This document shows positions 41,963 to 50,225 of a DNA stretch of 64,000 nt, piece by piece. The notes under the pieces were generated by a model that did not search any database, had not been told where the DNA came from, and was given only the letters and a program-made list of their open reading frames with translations. The stretch comes from Streptomyces sp. NBC_01465 (lineage in GTDB: Bacteria > Actinomycetota > Actinomycetes > Streptomycetales > Streptomycetaceae): assembly GCF_036227325.1 (NCBI RefSeq), contig NZ_CP109467.1, forward strand, positions 3,162,001-3,226,000, written 5' to 3'. The translations under genes and the position numbers were made by a program. Position 1 is the stretch's first letter; each line of letters begins with the position of its first letter.

Positions 41963-43234
41963 TCAGTCGATCGGCAGGCCCGGGGCCGGGAAGGCGGCCA
42001 TCAGGTCCGCCACCTCCGCACGGATCTTGGCCAGCTGGTCCTCGTCACCGGTGCGGGCGGCGGTGACACCGCGGTCGATCCAGTCGGCGACGGCGGCCAT
42101 GTGCGCGGTGGTGAGACCGCGGGAGGTGAGGGAGGGGGTGCCGATGCGGATGCCGGAGGGGTCGAAGGGCTTCCGCTGGTCGTAGGGGACGGTGTTGTAG
42201 TTGACGACGATCCCGGCCCGGTCGAGGGCCTTCGCCGCCACCTTGCCGGGGACGTCCTTGGGGGTGAGGTCGATCAGGACCAGGTGGTTGTCGGTGCCGC
42301 CGGAGACCAGGTCGAAGCCGCGTACGAGCAACTCGTCGGCCAGGGCGCGGGCGTTGGCGACCACGGCGTGGGAGTAGTCGCGGAAGGAGGGCTGGGACGC
42401 CTCGTGCAGGGCGACGGCGATGGCGGCGGTGGTCTGGTTGTGCGGGCCGCCCTGGAGGCCGGGGAAGACCGCCTTGTCGATGGCCTTGGCGTGTTCCTCG
42501 CGGGAGAAGAGCATCGCGCCGCGCGGGCCGCGCAGGGTCTTGTGGGTGGTCGTGGAGATCACGTCCGCGTGCGGGACGGGAGAGGGGTGGGCGCCGCCTG
42601 CGATCAGGCCGGCGATATGGGCGACGTCCGCGGCCAGCACGGCGCCGGACTCGCGGGCGATCTCCGCGAACGCGGCGAAGTCGATGGTGCGAGGGAGGGC
42701 GGTGCCGCCGCAGAAGATGACCTTGGGGCGTTCCTTGAGGGCGAGTTCGCGTACCTCGTCGAAGTCGATGAGGCCCGTGTCGGCGCGGACGCCGTACTGG
42801 ACACCGCGGAACCACTTGCCGGTGGCGGAGACGCCCCAGCCGTGGGTGAGGTGGCCGCCCATCGGGAGGGCCATGCCCATCACGGTGTCGCCGGGCTCGG
42901 CGAAGGCGAGGTAGACGGCGAGGTTGGCCGGGGAGCCCGAGTAGGGCTGGACGTTGGCGTGCTCGACGCCGAACAGGGCCTTGGCGCGGGCGACGGCCAG
43001 AGTCTCGACCTGGTCGATGACCTGCTGGCCCTCGTAGTAGCGGCGGCCGGGGTAGCCCTCGCTGTACTTGTTCTGCAGGACCGTGCCGGAGGCCTCCAGG
43101 ACGGCCTGCGAGACGTAGTTCTCGCTGGGGATCAGGCGCAGCGTCTCGGACTGGAGCTGTTCCTCGGCGCCGACGAGGGCGGCCAGTTCGGGGTCCGTGG
43201 CGGAGAGAGAGGGGTGCGAAAGGGGAAGGCTCAT
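41963..43234 (-). CDS. glyA: Serine hydroxymethyltransferase
   Basis: The 423-residue PLP enzyme interconverts serine and glycine and loads one-carbon units onto tetrahydrofolate. It has IPSENYVSQAVLEASGTVLQNKYSEGYPG in consecutive blocks and the PLP lysine in STTTHKTLRGPRGAM. HNQTTAAIAVAL and IRIGTPSLTSRG are also family-typical. GGAGG precedes the ATG by 5 nt. The minus-strand leader at 43272-43353 folds as a ZTP aptamer, so expression should rise when ZMP/ZTP accumulates under folate stress. Confidence 0.96.
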   Translation of the reverse strand: MSLPLSHPSLSATDPELAALVGAEEQLQSETLRLIPSENYVSQAVLEASGTVLQNKYSEGYPGRRYYEGQQVIDQVETLAVARAKALFGVEHANVQPYSGSPANLAVYLAFAEPGDTVMGMALPMGGHLTHGWGVSATGKWFRGVQYGVRADTGLIDFDEVRELALKERPKVIFCGGTALPRTIDFAAFAEIARESGAVLAADVAHIAGLIAGGAHPSPVPHADVISTTTHKTLRGPRGAMLFSREEHAKAIDKAVFPGLQGGPHNQTTAAIAVALHEASQPSFRDYSHAVVANARALADELLVRGFDLVSGGTDNHLVLIDLTPKDVPGKVAAKALDRAGIVVNYNTVPYDQRKPFDPSGIRIGTPSLTSRGLTTAHMAAVADWIDRGVTAARTGDEDQLAKIRAEVADLMAAFPAPGLPID

Positions 43235-43271
43235 GGCGTCCTCCGGGTCGGTGTCAGGATCACGTTCCCGG

Positions 43272-43353
43272 GGTGCCCAGGCGGGCGGCACCTCGTGCGT
43301 CGGGCCGCGTGCGGCTCCCTCGGGGTCGATTCCCCGCTCGCCAGTCGCCGCAC
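43272..43353 (-). ncRNA. ZTP (pfl) riboswitch in glyA leader
   Basis: On the minus strand the leader forms P1 from GTGCGGC (43353-43347) and GCCGCAC (43315-43309). GACTGGCG lies next to it, and P2 is GGGG-AATCGA-CCCC. The internal strand GAGGGA precedes the P1 3' arm. After a linker comes the second subdomain, GTGCC...CCGCCTGGGCAC. These are the two conserved cores of the ZTP/pfl class. A TAGTCT -10 box lies just upstream (43363-43368). Between the aptamer and the ATG there are about 37 nt with the glyA ribosome site. There is no clear terminator, so control of translation is more likely. Confidence 0.85.
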
Positions 43354-43477
43354 GTGCCGTACAGACTAGCGGGCGCGTCGGACGGGCGGGTTCACTCGTG
43401 CGGCATGCGAGCGACGATAGACAGGGGGCGCCATCCCTGCCCGCAGGCCGTTTGAAGCCGTACGAAACGGAGACCCC

Positions 43478-44683
43478 GTGTCGAACACCGCAGCCGCCAT
43501 CGCCACCGCGGAAACCCACAGTGCGCACAACTACCATCCGCTGCCCGTCGTCGTCGCCTCGGCGGACGGCGCCTGGATGACCGACGTCGAGGGGCGTCGC
43601 TACCTCGACATGCTCGCCGGATACTCGGCGCTCAACTTCGGCCACGGCAACCGCCGTCTGATCGACGCCGCCAAGGCGCAGCTGGAGAGAGTGACGCTGA
43701 CCTCCCGGGCGTTCCACCACGACCGGTTCGCCGACTTCTGTACGCAGCTCGCCGAGCTCTGCGGGATGGAGATGGTGCTGCCGATGAACACCGGGGCGGA
43801 GGCGGTCGAGACGGCCGTGAAGACCGCCCGGAAGTGGGGGTACAAGATCAAGGGCGTGCCGGACGGACAGGCGAAGATCGTGGTCGCCGCCGACAACTTC
43901 CACGGCCGTACGACCACGATCGTCAGCTTCTCGACGGACCCGGAGGCGCGGGCGGACTTCGGTCCGTACACCCCGGGCTTCCAGGTCGTCCCGTACGGGG
44001 ACGTCGACGCACTGGACGCGGCCGTCGACGAGAACACCGTCGCCGTGCTGCTGGAGCCGATCCAGGGCGAGGCGGGGGTGCTGGTGCCGCCGCCCGGCTA
44101 TCTGTCGTTCGTCCGGGAACTGACGCGGGTGCGGAATGTGCTGTTCATCGCCGACGAGATCCAGTCGGGGCTCGGCCGGACCGGGAAGACCTTCGCCTGC
44201 GAGCACGAGGACGTCGTGCCCGACATGTACGTCCTGGGGAAGGCCCTGGGCGGCGGCGTCGTCCCGGTGTCGGCCGTCGTCTCCTCGGCCGAGGTCCTCG
44301 GCGTCTTCCGGCCCGGCGAACACGGCTCCACCTTCGGCGGAAACCCGCTCGCCTGCGCGGTGGCGCTGGAGGTCATCGCAATGCTCCGCTCCGGTGAATA
44401 CCAGCAGCGCGCAACGGAGTTGGGCGACCACCTCCACCACGAACTGGGCCTGCTGGTCGGCGGCGGAGCGGTCGAGGCGGTCCGCGGGCGCGGCCTGTGG
44501 GCCGGGATCGACATCACGCCGAGCCGGGGCACCGGACGGCAGATCTCCGAGCGGCTGATGGACCGCGGGGTCCTGGTGAAGGACACCCACGGCTCGACCA
44601 TCCGCATCGCACCCCCGCTGGTCATCAGCAAGGAGGACCTGGACTGGGGTCTCGACCAGCTGCGCGACGTGCTCGCCGACTGA
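43478..44683 (+). CDS. rocD: Ornithine aminotransferase
   Basis: The 401-residue class III PLP aminotransferase converts ornithine to glutamate semialdehyde in arginine breakdown. Family features are NTGAEAVETAVKTARKW, NFHGRTTTIVSFS, EPIQGEAGV, DEIQSGLGRTGK and the PLP lysine in MYVLGKALGGGVVPVSA. HGSTFGGNPLACAVA is also present. GGAG precedes the GTG. No arginase or P5C dehydrogenase is adjacent. It is divergent from glyA. Confidence 0.92.
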   Translation: MSNTAAAIATAETHSAHNYHPLPVVVASADGAWMTDVEGRRYLDMLAGYSALNFGHGNRRLIDAAKAQLERVTLTSRAFHHDRFADFCTQLAELCGMEMVLPMNTGAEAVETAVKTARKWGYKIKGVPDGQAKIVVAADNFHGRTTTIVSFSTDPEARADFGPYTPGFQVVPYGDVDALDAAVDENTVAVLLEPIQGEAGVLVPPPGYLSFVRELTRVRNVLFIADEIQSGLGRTGKTFACEHEDVVPDMYVLGKALGGGVVPVSAVVSSAEVLGVFRPGEHGSTFGGNPLACAVALEVIAMLRSGEYQQRATELGDHLHHELGLLVGGGAVEAVRGRGLWAGIDITPSRGTGRQISERLMDRGVLVKDTHGSTIRIAPPLVISKEDLDWGLDQLRDVLAD

Positions 44684-44695
44684 GACGCCCGAGAC

Positions 44696-45883
44696 CTAGA
44701 GGATCACGTGGGGCAGGAAGCGGGCGTACTCGTCCGTGACCGGCCCCGCCGATTCGCGGATGCCGAGCCCCGCCGCCTCGTCCTCGACGACCCAGGCACC
44801 CAGCACCGTACGGTTGCCGTCGAAGTCCGGCAGCGGGGCCAGCTCCTGGTAGCAGCACGGTTCGTCGGTGCGCAGGACGGGCGCGGCGCCGCCCGGCTCG
44901 TGGAGGGTCACGCCGGCGCCCTCGCGGCCGAGCAGCGGTTTCGCCACGTACCCCTGGGTGGTGGCGAGTTCGCGCGGGCCGTCCAGGTAGGCGGCGAGGA
45001 GGTTCGGGTGGCCCGGGTAGAGCTCCCAGAGGATCGCGAGCAGCGCCTTGTTGGAGAGGAGCATCTTCCAGATCGGTTCGATCCAGCAGGTGGAGCCGGT
45101 GGAGCCGCCGTTATCGAGGGTCGCGAGCACGTGCGGGCCGAAGGCGTCGGTGGCCAGCCACTCCCACGGGTAGAGCTTGAAACAGCTGCGGATGAAGCGG
45201 AGCTTCTCGTCGACGAAGCGGCCCGTCAGACCGTCCCAGCCGATGCGCTCCACGGACAGCATCTCGGTGTCCAGACCGGCCTGTTCGGCGGTTTCGCGGA
45301 GGTACGCGACGGTCATCAGGTCCTCGCCGAGCTCGTCGGCGTCCGAGTGCGCGAAGTGCAGCGGGCCCGGCGGCAGCAGGTGCGCCTGCTTCTTCCAGGC
45401 GGCGATCAGCCGCTCGTGGAGGGAGTTCCACTGGTCGGCGCCGGGGAAGCGCTCCTCCATCCAGAACCACTGCGGGCTCGCCGCCTCCACCAGTGAGGTC
45501 GGGGTGTCTGCGTTGTACTCCAGCATCTTGGCCGGGCCCGTGCCGTCGTAGCGCAGGTCGAACCGGCCGTAGAGGGAGGGCTGTTCGGCCCTGCGGCGCC
45601 AGGACTCGGCAATGAGGTGCACCAGATGCGGGTCGGTGATCCCCAGGTCGGCGAACCGGTTCTGCTCGACGATGTGCGCGGCCGCGGCCAGGCACATGGC
45701 GTGCAGTTCCTCCACGACGTCCTCGAGCGCCTCGACCTCGGGCAGCGAGAACTCGTAGTACGCGCTCTCGTCCCAGTACGGGCGCAGCGAATCGTCCGGG
45801 TAGCGGGTGAGTGGGTAGATGAGGCCCTGCTCCTCGACGGTCTGCTGCCAGCCGGGGCGCGGGTCGATGGTGTGGCGCTGCAC
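44696..45883 (-). CDS. Glutathionylspermidine synthase-like ATP-grasp ligase (YgiC/YjfC type)
   Basis: The 395-residue protein matches the synthetase half of glutathionylspermidine synthase. It has RPYWDESAYYEFSLPEVEAL, GRFDLRYDGTGPAKMLEYNADTPTSL in blocks, and VAKPLLGREGAGV as an ATP-grasp lysine region. NGGSTGSTCWIEPIWK is also present. Streptomycetes use mycothiol rather than glutathione, so a different amine or peptide substrate is likely. The gene overlaps nothing but begins 2 nt after the stop of a small Gly-rich lipoprotein. This arrangement resembles E. coli ygiB-ygiC. The start is GTG 45883. Confidence 0.85.
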   Translation of the reverse strand: MQRHTIDPRPGWQQTVEEQGLIYPLTRYPDDSLRPYWDESAYYEFSLPEVEALEDVVEELHAMCLAAAAHIVEQNRFADLGITDPHLVHLIAESWRRRAEQPSLYGRFDLRYDGTGPAKMLEYNADTPTSLVEAASPQWFWMEERFPGADQWNSLHERLIAAWKKQAHLLPPGPLHFAHSDADELGEDLMTVAYLRETAEQAGLDTEMLSVERIGWDGLTGRFVDEKLRFIRSCFKLYPWEWLATDAFGPHVLATLDNGGSTGSTCWIEPIWKMLLSNKALLAILWELYPGHPNLLAAYLDGPRELATTQGYVAKPLLGREGAGVTLHEPGGAAPVLRTDEPCCYQELAPLPDFDGNRTVLGAWVVEDEAAGLGIRESAGPVTDEYARFLPHVIL

Positions 45884-45885
45884 CG

Positions 45886-46161
45886 TCAGCCGCCGCTGGA
45901 GCCGTGGCCGCCGCCGAAGCCGCCGCGGGAGACCGACGCCTTGTCGTAGCTGCCGCCGGAGACCTTGCCGTTCTTGACGCTGCCGCCGTAGTAGTAGTGG
46001 CCGTGACCGGTGCTGTCCTTGCACTCGTAGTCCGGCAGCTTCTCCTGCGTCACCTTGTCCACGCAGCGCCGGTCCGGCTCGTCCGACCCACAGGCGGTGA
46101 GCGTCGCCGCGAGTATCCCGACCCCACCGAGCACCACGGCACCCGACCTCATCCTGCGCAT
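45886..46161 (-). CDS. Small Gly-rich lipoprotein, YgiB-like
   Basis: The 91-residue product has a lipobox LTACGS (Cys24) and CVDKVTQEKLPDYECKDS in the middle. Its low-complexity end is rich in Tyr, Gly and Ser: HYYYGG, then VSRGGFGGGHGSSGG. The SRGGFG segment recalls the C-terminus of YgiB/DUF1190 proteins, which pair with YgiC-type ATP-grasp ligases. It sits directly upstream of such a ligase. The ATG at 46161 gives two closely spaced Met-Arg starts (MRRMRSG). Confidence 0.7.
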   Translation of the reverse strand: MRRMRSGAVVLGGVGILAATLTACGSDEPDRRCVDKVTQEKLPDYECKDSTGHGHYYYGGSVKNGKVSGGSYDKASVSRGGFGGGHGSSGG

Positions 46162-46261
46162 GCGCTGCTTCCCCCGTCTGTCCGTACGGAACCTGATTGC
46201 GGCCCCCAGCGTAGGCCCCGTCCCGCGGCCGATTCCGTCGGCCCAACTAGAGTCCCGTTCT

Positions 46262-47092
46262 GTGCTCCTTGGGATGATCTGTGCTCTCGCCTCATCGGTC
46301 TGCTTCGGTACGGCCTCCGTGTTCCAGGCCGCCGCCGCGCGGGCGGCCGAGCCCGGCACCGGCTCGGGAGTGGACGCGGCGCTGCTGCTGCGGGCGCTGC
46401 GCCAGTGGCGCTACATCCTCGGACTCGGGCTCGACGCGGTCGGTTTCGTCCTGCAGATCGTGGCCCTGCGCTCGCTGCCCATCTACGCGGTCGGCGCCGC
46501 CCTGGCCGCCAGCCTGGCGGTGACGGCGGTGGTCGCGGCCCGCGTGCTCGACGTCCGCCTCGACCGCACCGAGTGGGCCGCGGTGGGTGTGGTCGTATCG
46601 GGTCTGGCCATGCTCGGACTTTCGTCGGGCGAGGAGGGGCACACGGCGGGCTCGACGGCCCTGCGCTGGTCGATGTTGGGCGTCGCGGTCGCGATCCTTC
46701 TCCTGGGCACGGTCGCGGGGCGTCTGCCGGGGCGATCGCGTGCGCTGGTGCTCGGGCTCGGCGCGGGTGTGGGGTTCGGCGTGGTCGAGGTCGCCGTACG
46801 GCTCATCGACTCGGTCACCGACTTCACGAACCCGGCGCTCTACGCCCTGCTCATCGGCGGCGGTTCGGCCTTCCTGCTGCTGACGTCGGCGCTGCAGCGG
46901 GGCTCCGTGACGACGGCCACGGCGGGCATGGTCATCGGCGAGACGATCGGCCCGGCGCTGGTGGGGGTCGTCTGGCTGGGCGACCGTACGAGGGAGGGCC
47001 TGGGCTGGCTGGCGGTGCTGGGCTTCGCGGTGGCGGTGGCAGGGGCGCTTGCGCTGGCGCGGTTCGGGGAGGCGCCGGAATCAACTCCGTAG
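46262..47092 (+). CDS. DMT/EamA-like membrane transporter
   Basis: The 276-residue protein has about nine or ten hydrophobic segments arranged as two EamA-like halves. It starts VLLGMICALASSVCFGTASVFQAAAARA and has YAVGAALAASLAVTAVVAARVL at the end of the first half. The substrate is unknown. The GTG at 46262 is 8 nt after TAGAGT and is probably leaderless. An ATG at 46274 is the alternative. It is divergent from the lipoprotein gene. Confidence 0.8.
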   Translation: MLLGMICALASSVCFGTASVFQAAAARAAEPGTGSGVDAALLLRALRQWRYILGLGLDAVGFVLQIVALRSLPIYAVGAALAASLAVTAVVAARVLDVRLDRTEWAAVGVVVSGLAMLGLSSGEEGHTAGSTALRWSMLGVAVAILLLGTVAGRLPGRSRALVLGLGAGVGFGVVEVAVRLIDSVTDFTNPALYALLIGGGSAFLLLTSALQRGSVTTATAGMVIGETIGPALVGVVWLGDRTREGLGWLAVLGFAVAVAGALALARFGEAPESTP

Positions 47093-47111
47093 TTCCGGAC
47101 GGGCTTCGTCG

Positions 47112-48503
47112 TTACGGCAACACCCGACACAACGCCTCCAGCGCCCCCGCCCACGCACTGTCCGACGGCGTCCCGTACCCCACGACCAGCGCATCACGCC
47201 CCGCCCCCACCTCCGCGTGCCGGAAACGCGAGAGGCCCTGCAGGGCGAGGCCCTGCCAGGCCGCCGCTTGCACCACAGAACGCTCCGTCCCCTCCGGAAG
47301 TTCCAGCACCGCGTGCAGCCCCGCCGCGATCCCGGTGACCCGTACCGAGGGCGCCCGCTCGGCCAGCGCCGCCACCAGCTCGTCCCGCCGCCTGCGGTAG
47401 CTCGCCCGCATCCCGCGCACATGCCGGTCGTACGCACCCGACGAGATGAACTCCGCCAGCGTCAGCTGGTCCAGCGCGCTCGTCGACCACTCCGAGTAGC
47501 CCTTCGCCGCCGTGACCTCCCCCACCAGCGCCTCGGGCAGCACCATCCACCCCAACCGCAGCGCCGGAGCAAGGGACTTGCTCGTCGTGCCGAAGTACAC
47601 GACATGCTCCGGGTCGAGCCCCTGGAGCGCCCCGACCGGCTGCCGGTCGTAGCGGAACTCCCCGTCGTAGTCGTCCTCCAGGATCACGCCGCCCGTGGAG
47701 CGCGCCCAGTCGACGGCCGCCGCGCGCCGGGCCGGATGGAGCGGGGTCCCCATCGGGAACTGGTGCGCGGGCGTCATCAGCACCGCGCCCTCCCGCCCCA
47801 GCGCCCGGGTGTCCGTACCGAGCCGGCGGTCGAAGGGCAGCGCGGGCAGCCTCAGCCCGGCGTCGGACAACAGGTCCCAGTGCAGATCGAGCCCGTACGA
47901 CTCGACCGCCACCTCCCGCACCCGCCTCTTCCGCAACACCGTCCCCATCAGCCTCAGCCCGTGCACGAAGCCCGCGCAGATGACGATCCGGGACGGGTCG
48001 GCGTGCACCCCGCGCGCCCTCGCCAGATAGTCGGCGAGCACGGTCCGCAGTTCGATGCGGCCGCGCGGGTCGCCGTACCCGAAGGCGTCGTTCGGTGCGT
48101 CCGCCAGCGCGCGCCGCGCCGCCTTGAGCCACTGGGCGCGCGGGAAGGAGCCCACGTCCGGGCTGCCGGGCTTGAGGCTGTGCACGGAGGTCCGCCGGGC
48201 CTGCGGCTGCGTCGCGGCCCGCTTTGTGGCCCGCGCCGATGACCTCTGGGCGACCCGCGTCCCCGACCCTTGCCGCGCGGTGAGCCACCCTTCGGCGACC
48301 AGCTCGGCGTACGCGTCGGCGACCGTATTACGGGCGATCCCCAGGTCGGCGGCGAGCGAGCGCGACGACGGCAGCCGCACCCCGGGCGCGAGCCGCCCGC
48401 CGCGCACCGCCTCGCGCAGCGCCTCGGTCAGCCCGGCCCGCAGCCCGGACCCCCGTAGCTCCAGATGGAGGTCGGCACCGAAAGTGGCCCAGGAATCTGT
48501 CAC
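47112..48503 (-). CDS. MocR-type GntR regulator with aminotransferase domain
   Basis: The 463-residue protein has an N-terminal GntR winged helix (LRAGLTEALREAVRGGRLAPG, LPSSRSLAADLGIARNTVADAY). A fold-type I aminotransferase domain follows, with YGDPRGRIELR, LEDDYDGEFRYDR and the PLP lysine in FGTTSKSLAPALRLGW. MocR proteins use PLP or an aminated ligand to control a nearby gene. The facing AhpD-like gene starts 48 bp away. The gap holds ATGGACCAT, which overlaps the MocR -10 box TATGGT. The GTG start is probably leaderless. Confidence 0.9.
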   Translation of the reverse strand: MTDSWATFGADLHLELRGSGLRAGLTEALREAVRGGRLAPGVRLPSSRSLAADLGIARNTVADAYAELVAEGWLTARQGSGTRVAQRSSARATKRAATQPQARRTSVHSLKPGSPDVGSFPRAQWLKAARRALADAPNDAFGYGDPRGRIELRTVLADYLARARGVHADPSRIVICAGFVHGLRLMGTVLRKRRVREVAVESYGLDLHWDLLSDAGLRLPALPFDRRLGTDTRALGREGAVLMTPAHQFPMGTPLHPARRAAAVDWARSTGGVILEDDYDGEFRYDRQPVGALQGLDPEHVVYFGTTSKSLAPALRLGWMVLPEALVGEVTAAKGYSEWSTSALDQLTLAEFISSGAYDRHVRGMRASYRRRRDELVAALAERAPSVRVTGIAAGLHAVLELPEGTERSVVQAAAWQGLALQGLSRFRHAEVGAGRDALVVGYGTPSDSAWAGALEALCRVLP

Positions 48504-48507
48504 AGAA

Positions 48508-48516
48508 ATGGACCAT
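48508..48516. promoter_or_regulatory. Putative MocR operator
   Basis: ATGG-A-CCAT is a 9-bp palindrome in the 47-bp divergent gap. It overlaps the MocR gene -10 box. The AhpD-like gene has its own -10 box (TAATGT at 48538-48543), 7 nt before its ATG. Confidence 0.45.
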
Positions 48517-48550
48517 ACTCCTGCGCCACTCCCCCCGTAATGTCGTCCTC

Positions 48551-49051
48551 ATGACCACGAACGAGCAGCACACGCACTACGTCCCCGAGCACACCCCCCG
48601 CCTCCAGTGGGCCGAGCACGCCCCCGAGGTCTACAAGGCGATGTTCAAGCTGGAGGTGGCGGCCAGGAAGGGCGTCGACCCCGTCGTCTTCGAGCTCGTG
48701 AAGATCCGCGCCTCGCAGATCAACCACTGCGCCTTCTGCCTCGACATGCACACCAAGGACGCGCTCGCCGCGGGCGAGAGCGTCGAGCGGATCATCCAGC
48801 TCAGCGCCTGGGAGGAGTCGCAGCACTTCTACACGGAGAAGGAGCTGGCGGCGATCGAGCTGACCGAGGCGATCACCGTACTGACCGAAGGCTTCGTCCC
48901 CGACGAGGTCTACGCCAAGGCCGCCAAGCAGTTCGACGAGACCGAGCTGGCCCACCTGATCGCCGCGATCGTCGCGATCAACGCCTGGAACCGCTTCGGC
49001 GTCTCCACCCGCATGGTCCCGGGCCACTACACCCCGGGCCAGTTCAAGTGA
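48551..49051 (+). CDS. AhpD-like carboxymuconolactone decarboxylase family protein
   Basis: The 166-residue protein has the CMD core with a CxxC-H active site: LVKIRASQINHCAFCLDMH. Helices typical of AhpD-like proteins (EESQHFYTEKELAAIELTEA and NAWNRFGV) follow. Members reduce peroxides or protect against oxidants through the Cys pair. The divergent MocR regulator probably controls it. The stop overlaps the next gene, a paralogue (GTGA). The start is likely leaderless. Confidence 0.88.
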   Translation: MTTNEQHTHYVPEHTPRLQWAEHAPEVYKAMFKLEVAARKGVDPVVFELVKIRASQINHCAFCLDMHTKDALAAGESVERIIQLSAWEESQHFYTEKELAAIELTEAITVLTEGFVPDEVYAKAAKQFDETELAHLIAAIVAINAWNRFGVSTRMVPGHYTPGQFK

Positions 49052-49500
49052 CCGGACCCCGCAACTGGCTGATCCCGGCCGAGTTCGCGAAGGCGCTGTC
49101 CGGGCTGAGCGCGGCGGCCAAACGAAACCTCGATCCGCTCCTCGCGGAGCTGGTCATGATCCGTGCGTCGCAGCTCAACCACTGCGCGTTCTGCCTGGAC
49201 ATGCACCTCGAACTGGCCCTGAAGAAGGGCGAGTCGCAGGCCCGCCTCGACCTGCTCGCGGCCTGGGAGGAGGCGGGCGACCGCTTCTCCGCCAAGGAGC
49301 GCGCGGCCCTGGCGCTGACCGAGGCGATCACCGTACTGACCGACGGCTTCGTCCCGGACACGGTGTACGCGGAGGCCGCCGAGGAGTTCACTGAGACCGA
49401 ACTGGCCCATCTCGTCGCCGCCATCACGACGATCAACAGCTGGAACCGGCTGATGGTCGCCCGCCGCACCACCCCGGGAGAGACCGCATGGCACAGCTGA
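49048..49500 (+). CDS. AhpD-like carboxymuconolactone decarboxylase family protein, paralogue
   Basis: The 150-residue protein is closely related to the preceding gene. LVMIRASQLNHCAFCLDMH carries the same CxxC-H site, and EAITVLTDGFVPDTVYAEAA matches the neighbour almost exactly. Its N-terminus is shorter, so the two probably arose by tandem duplication. The GTG is inside the previous stop, and the 3' end overlaps the PEP-mutase-like gene by 13 nt. This suggests one three-gene transcript. Confidence 0.88.
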   Translation: MTGPRNWLIPAEFAKALSGLSAAAKRNLDPLLAELVMIRASQLNHCAFCLDMHLELALKKGESQARLDLLAAWEEAGDRFSAKERAALALTEAITVLTDGFVPDTVYAEAAEEFTETELAHLVAAITTINSWNRLMVARRTTPGETAWHS

Positions 49501-50219
49501 CCGCCACCTTCCGCGCGCTGCACCACGACCGCGCGCCCGGCGACGCCCTCGTCATCCCCGGCCCCTGGGACGCCGCGGCCGCCCGCGTCTTCGCGGACGC
49601 CGGGTTCCCCGCGCTCGCCACGCCGAGTGCGGGGGTCGCCGCTTCGCTCGGTTACGAGGACGGGTCGACGCCCGCCGCCGAGATGTTCGCCGCCGTCGCC
49701 CGTATCGTCCGCTCGGTCGACATCCCCGTCTCCGCGGACATCGAGGGCGGGTACGGACTGCCGCCCAAGGAGCTCGTCGCCCGCCTCCTGGAGACCGGGG
49801 CCGTCGGCTGCAACCTGGAGGACTCGGCCCACGACGGCACCCTCAAGGACCCGGCGCAGCACGCGGACTGGCTCGCGGAGGTCATCGCCGAGGCGGGCGA
49901 CGCCCTCTTCGTCAACGCCCGCGTGGACACGTACATCCGTGGCGTCAAGGACACCGCCGAGGCCGTGGCCCGCGCCCACCGCTATCTCGCGGCCGGCGCG
50001 GACTGCGTCTACCCGATCGGCGCCCCGCCGGACCAACTCCCGCGCCTGGCAGCCGAGATCGACGCCCCGATCAACGTCGGCGCCCCTCCCGGCGGCCCCT
50101 CGCTCGCCGAGCTCGGCCGGCTCGGCGCCACGCGCATCACCTTCGGCCCGGGCCTGCAGCGCAAGGCGTCGGCCAAGGTGCGGGAGATCGCCGACGCGCT
50201 GGCGCTCGGGACGTACTGA
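49488..50219 (+). CDS. Isocitrate lyase/PEP mutase family protein
   Basis: The 243-residue TIM-barrel protein has the family features GPWDAAAARVFADAGFPALAT, SADIEGGYG (metal-binding acidic residues) and VNARVDTYI. CNLEDSAHDGTLKD lies at the place of the mobile loop. The catalytic Cys of isocitrate and methylisocitrate lyases (KKCGH loop) is absent, so it is more like the oxaloacetate-hydrolase or phosphonopyruvate group. The ATG overlaps the preceding gene. GGGAGAG supplies the ribosome site. Confidence 0.85.
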   Translation: MAQLTATFRALHHDRAPGDALVIPGPWDAAAARVFADAGFPALATPSAGVAASLGYEDGSTPAAEMFAAVARIVRSVDIPVSADIEGGYGLPPKELVARLLETGAVGCNLEDSAHDGTLKDPAQHADWLAEVIAEAGDALFVNARVDTYIRGVKDTAEAVARAHRYLAAGADCVYPIGAPPDQLPRLAAEIDAPINVGAPPGGPSLAELGRLGATRITFGPGLQRKASAKVREIADALALGTY

Positions 50220-50225
50220 GGGACC

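Noticed and set aside
43235..43370. Glycine riboswitch before glyA
   Set aside because: The conserved glycine aptamer cores are absent, while both ZTP cores are present.
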